Below, one piece after another: positions 6,261-7,651 of a stretch of 7,651 nt of DNA (position 1 is its first letter; the number at the start of each line of letters is the position of its first letter). The position numbers and the translations under genes were made by a program. The notes below the pieces were generated by a model that saw only the letters and a list, made by a program, of their open reading frames with translations, was not told the DNA's origin and searched no databases. Source of the DNA: Bacteroidota bacterium (GTDB lineage: Bacteria; Bacteroidota; Bacteroidia; Chitinophagales; Chitinophagaceae); the NCBI GenBank assembly GCA_023386395.1, contig JAEWJV010000221.1:1-7651 (forward strand), in the 5' to 3' direction.

Positions 6261-6345
6261 GTAAATAAAATCAATTTGAATATCTGCAGTAATAAAATGC
6301 AAGCCGTGATTTAACCGGCCATTTTTCACACAAAAACATCTGTTT

Positions 6346-7651
6346 ATGAAAAGATCAATATTCCTCATTGCAACGGTATTCGCATTAGCAGCCTGTAACA
6401 ATACTCCTGATAAAAATATTGTGGATATACAGGGCATCGATTCTTCCATGAAACCCGGCGATAACTTTTTCATGTATGTAAACCGCAAGTGGTATGATAC
6501 AGCGCAGATACCGCCTTCACAGTCGGGCGTGGGTGCTTACATGTTTATGAATTATCCGCAGCGCTTACGTTTGCAGGGCATATTGGACAGCGTTTCAAAA
6601 TCCAGCAATACCGAAGGAAGCATTGAACAAAAGCTTGGTGATTTTTACGCTTCAGGCATGGATACAAATACCATTAATAAACGTGGTTACGATCCTGTAA
6701 AACCAATAATTACCCGTATTGACAGTATAACCGATGTTGCTTCTTTAATAAAGTTTGTTGCAAACGAAGCAAAGAATTACAACAATTCTCTCATAGGTTT
6801 TTATGTAGGTGCAGATAATAAAAACAGCAGCCTAAATATTGCCCATCTTTATCAAACAGGCATTGGCCTGCCGGATAGAGATTATTATTTTAACACAGAT
6901 CCTTCAACCTTATCTATTCAACAGGCTTACAAAACATATCTTGCCCAACTATTTGAACTTACAGGCAGCGATGCGGCAACAGCAACAAAGAATGCCGACA
7001 TTGTTTATAACATCGATAAACAACTGGCTGCATCACATAAAACCAATATCGAGTTACGTGATATAAATGCCAACTACAACAAGATGGCTGTTGCAGCGCT
7101 TGCAAAACGGCAACCTGATATCGGATGGCCAAATGTTTTGGATGAGTTAGGTGCAAAAACAGATTCCATTGATGTAGCACAACCTGCTTATTATGATAAG
7201 CTGAATACAGCCTTAAAAACGATTCCCGTAAATGACTGGAAAATTTACCTTAAAGCTTATTCCCTGAATAATTATGCAGATATATTGAGCAAACCCTTTA
7301 CAGATGCAGCATTTGAATTTAATAAGGTATTATCCGGGCAGGCAGTGCAAAAGGCACGTGGGGAAATAATAGCCAGTGTTATCGACCAGTCGTTGGGTGA
7401 AGCGCTCGGACAGTTATATGTAAAAAAATATTTCAGTGAAGATGCAAAGAAACGTGCACTGGAGCTCGTAAATAACTTGCAGAAAGCGTTTGCAGCAAGA
7501 GTAGATAAACTGGACTGGATGAGCGACAGCACTAAAGAAAAAGCAAAAGAAAAATTATTTGCTATCACTAAAAAAATCGGTTACCCCGACAAATGGAGAG
7601 ATTACAGCAACGTAATAACGGCAAAGGATAAATACTTTGAAAATGTGGTTG
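6346..7651 (+). CDS. M13 family zinc metallopeptidase lipoprotein (3' truncated by window end)
   Basis: The frame opens at the ATG at 6346 and stays open to the window edge, giving 435 residues of a family usually about 680 long. MKRSIFLIATVFALAAC is a lipoprotein signal with a good lipobox (LAAC, lipid on Cys17). The N-terminal M13 domain runs from about residue 36: PGDNFFMYVNRKWYDTAQIP (37-56), the family signature GIGLPDRDYYF (172-182), FNKVLSGQ (325-332), and KIGYPDKWRDYS (410-421). Family members of the PepO/neprilysin type cleave oligopeptides with a zinc ion held by HExxH and a downstream ExxxD. Those motifs belong to the missing C-terminal third, so catalytic competence cannot be judged here. 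The protein is probably anchored in the envelope and degrades peptides in the periplasm or at the surface. The gene is preceded by a 281-bp gap and seems to have its own promoter. Confidence 0.93.
   Translation, partial: MKRSIFLIATVFALAACNNTPDKNIVDIQGIDSSMKPGDNFFMYVNRKWYDTAQIPPSQSGVGAYMFMNYPQRLRLQGILDSVSKSSNTEGSIEQKLGDFYASGMDTNTINKRGYDPVKPIITRIDSITDVASLIKFVANEAKNYNNSLIGFYVGADNKNSSLNIAHLYQTGIGLPDRDYYFNTDPSTLSIQQAYKTYLAQLFELTGSDAATATKNADIVYNIDKQLAASHKTNIELRDINANYNKMAVAALAKRQPDIGWPNVLDELGAKTDSIDVAQPAYYDKLNTALKTIPVNDWKIYLKAYSLNNYADILSKPFTDAAFEFNKVLSGQAVQKARGEIIASVIDQSLGEALGQLYVKKYFSEDAKKRALELVNNLQKAFAARVDKLDWMSDSTKEKAKEKLFAITKKIGYPDKWRDYSNVITAKDKYFENVV

Noticed and set aside
6252..6488. 78-codon minus-strand frame overlapping the start of the M13 gene
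   Set aside because: It is antisense to the well-supported lipoprotein signal and M13 domain, with no features of its own.
6839..7568. Other frames on both strands inside the M13 gene
   Set aside because: They are shadows of the long, domain-supported M13 reading frame.

Overview
The window looks like an ordinary chromosomal stretch from a member of the Bacteroidota, probably close to the Chitinophagaceae (family-level placement is inference). The evidence is a type IX secretion (T9SS) type B C-terminal sorting domain next to a PorP/SprF outer-membrane protein, a DUF6807 ('PmoA') secreted protein, a DUF4382 lipoprotein, a Bacteroidota-type small LRIGN protein, near absence of Shine-Dalgarno sequences, and promoter-like TAnnTTTG elements. 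Base composition is moderately AT-rich, and very AT-rich between genes.

Layout. Positions 1-1028 are the 3' end of a large secreted protein with Ig/PKD-like repeats and a gliding-motility type C-terminal domain. Four bases later, 1033-2115 encodes its likely partner PorP/SprF. The minus-strand bioB (biotin synthase, 2117-3112) converges on porP with a single base between the two stop codons. A perfect 11-bp hairpin inside the end of porP may terminate bioB. Upstream of bioB is a roughly 400-bp stretch with no convincing gene. It holds a good bioB -7 element, a perfect AT-rich palindrome (3192-3217), three exact 16-bp tandem repeats (3437-3484) and an intrinsic terminator (3514-3540). That terminator serves the next minus-strand gene (3559-3969), a 136-aa protein of a family often seen in phages and integrated elements of Bacteroidota. 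Divergent from it is a DUF4382 lipoprotein (4132-4920), ended by a very strong terminator. Next come a secreted DUF6807 protein (5030-6064), a possible 33-residue membrane peptide (6110-6211), and the first 435 residues of an M13 metallopeptidase lipoprotein (6346 to the window end).

How it fits together. The only clear functional pairing is the T9SS substrate with its PorP/SprF partner. Most of the rest is envelope-directed single genes (two lipoproteins, one periplasmic or secreted protein), each with its own start or stop signals, so they look like separate transcription units rather than one pathway. I see no convincing new multi-gene system. The items most worth a second look are the non-coding structures around bioB and the shared-signal junctions (hairpin inside porP; promoter element inside a terminator arm).
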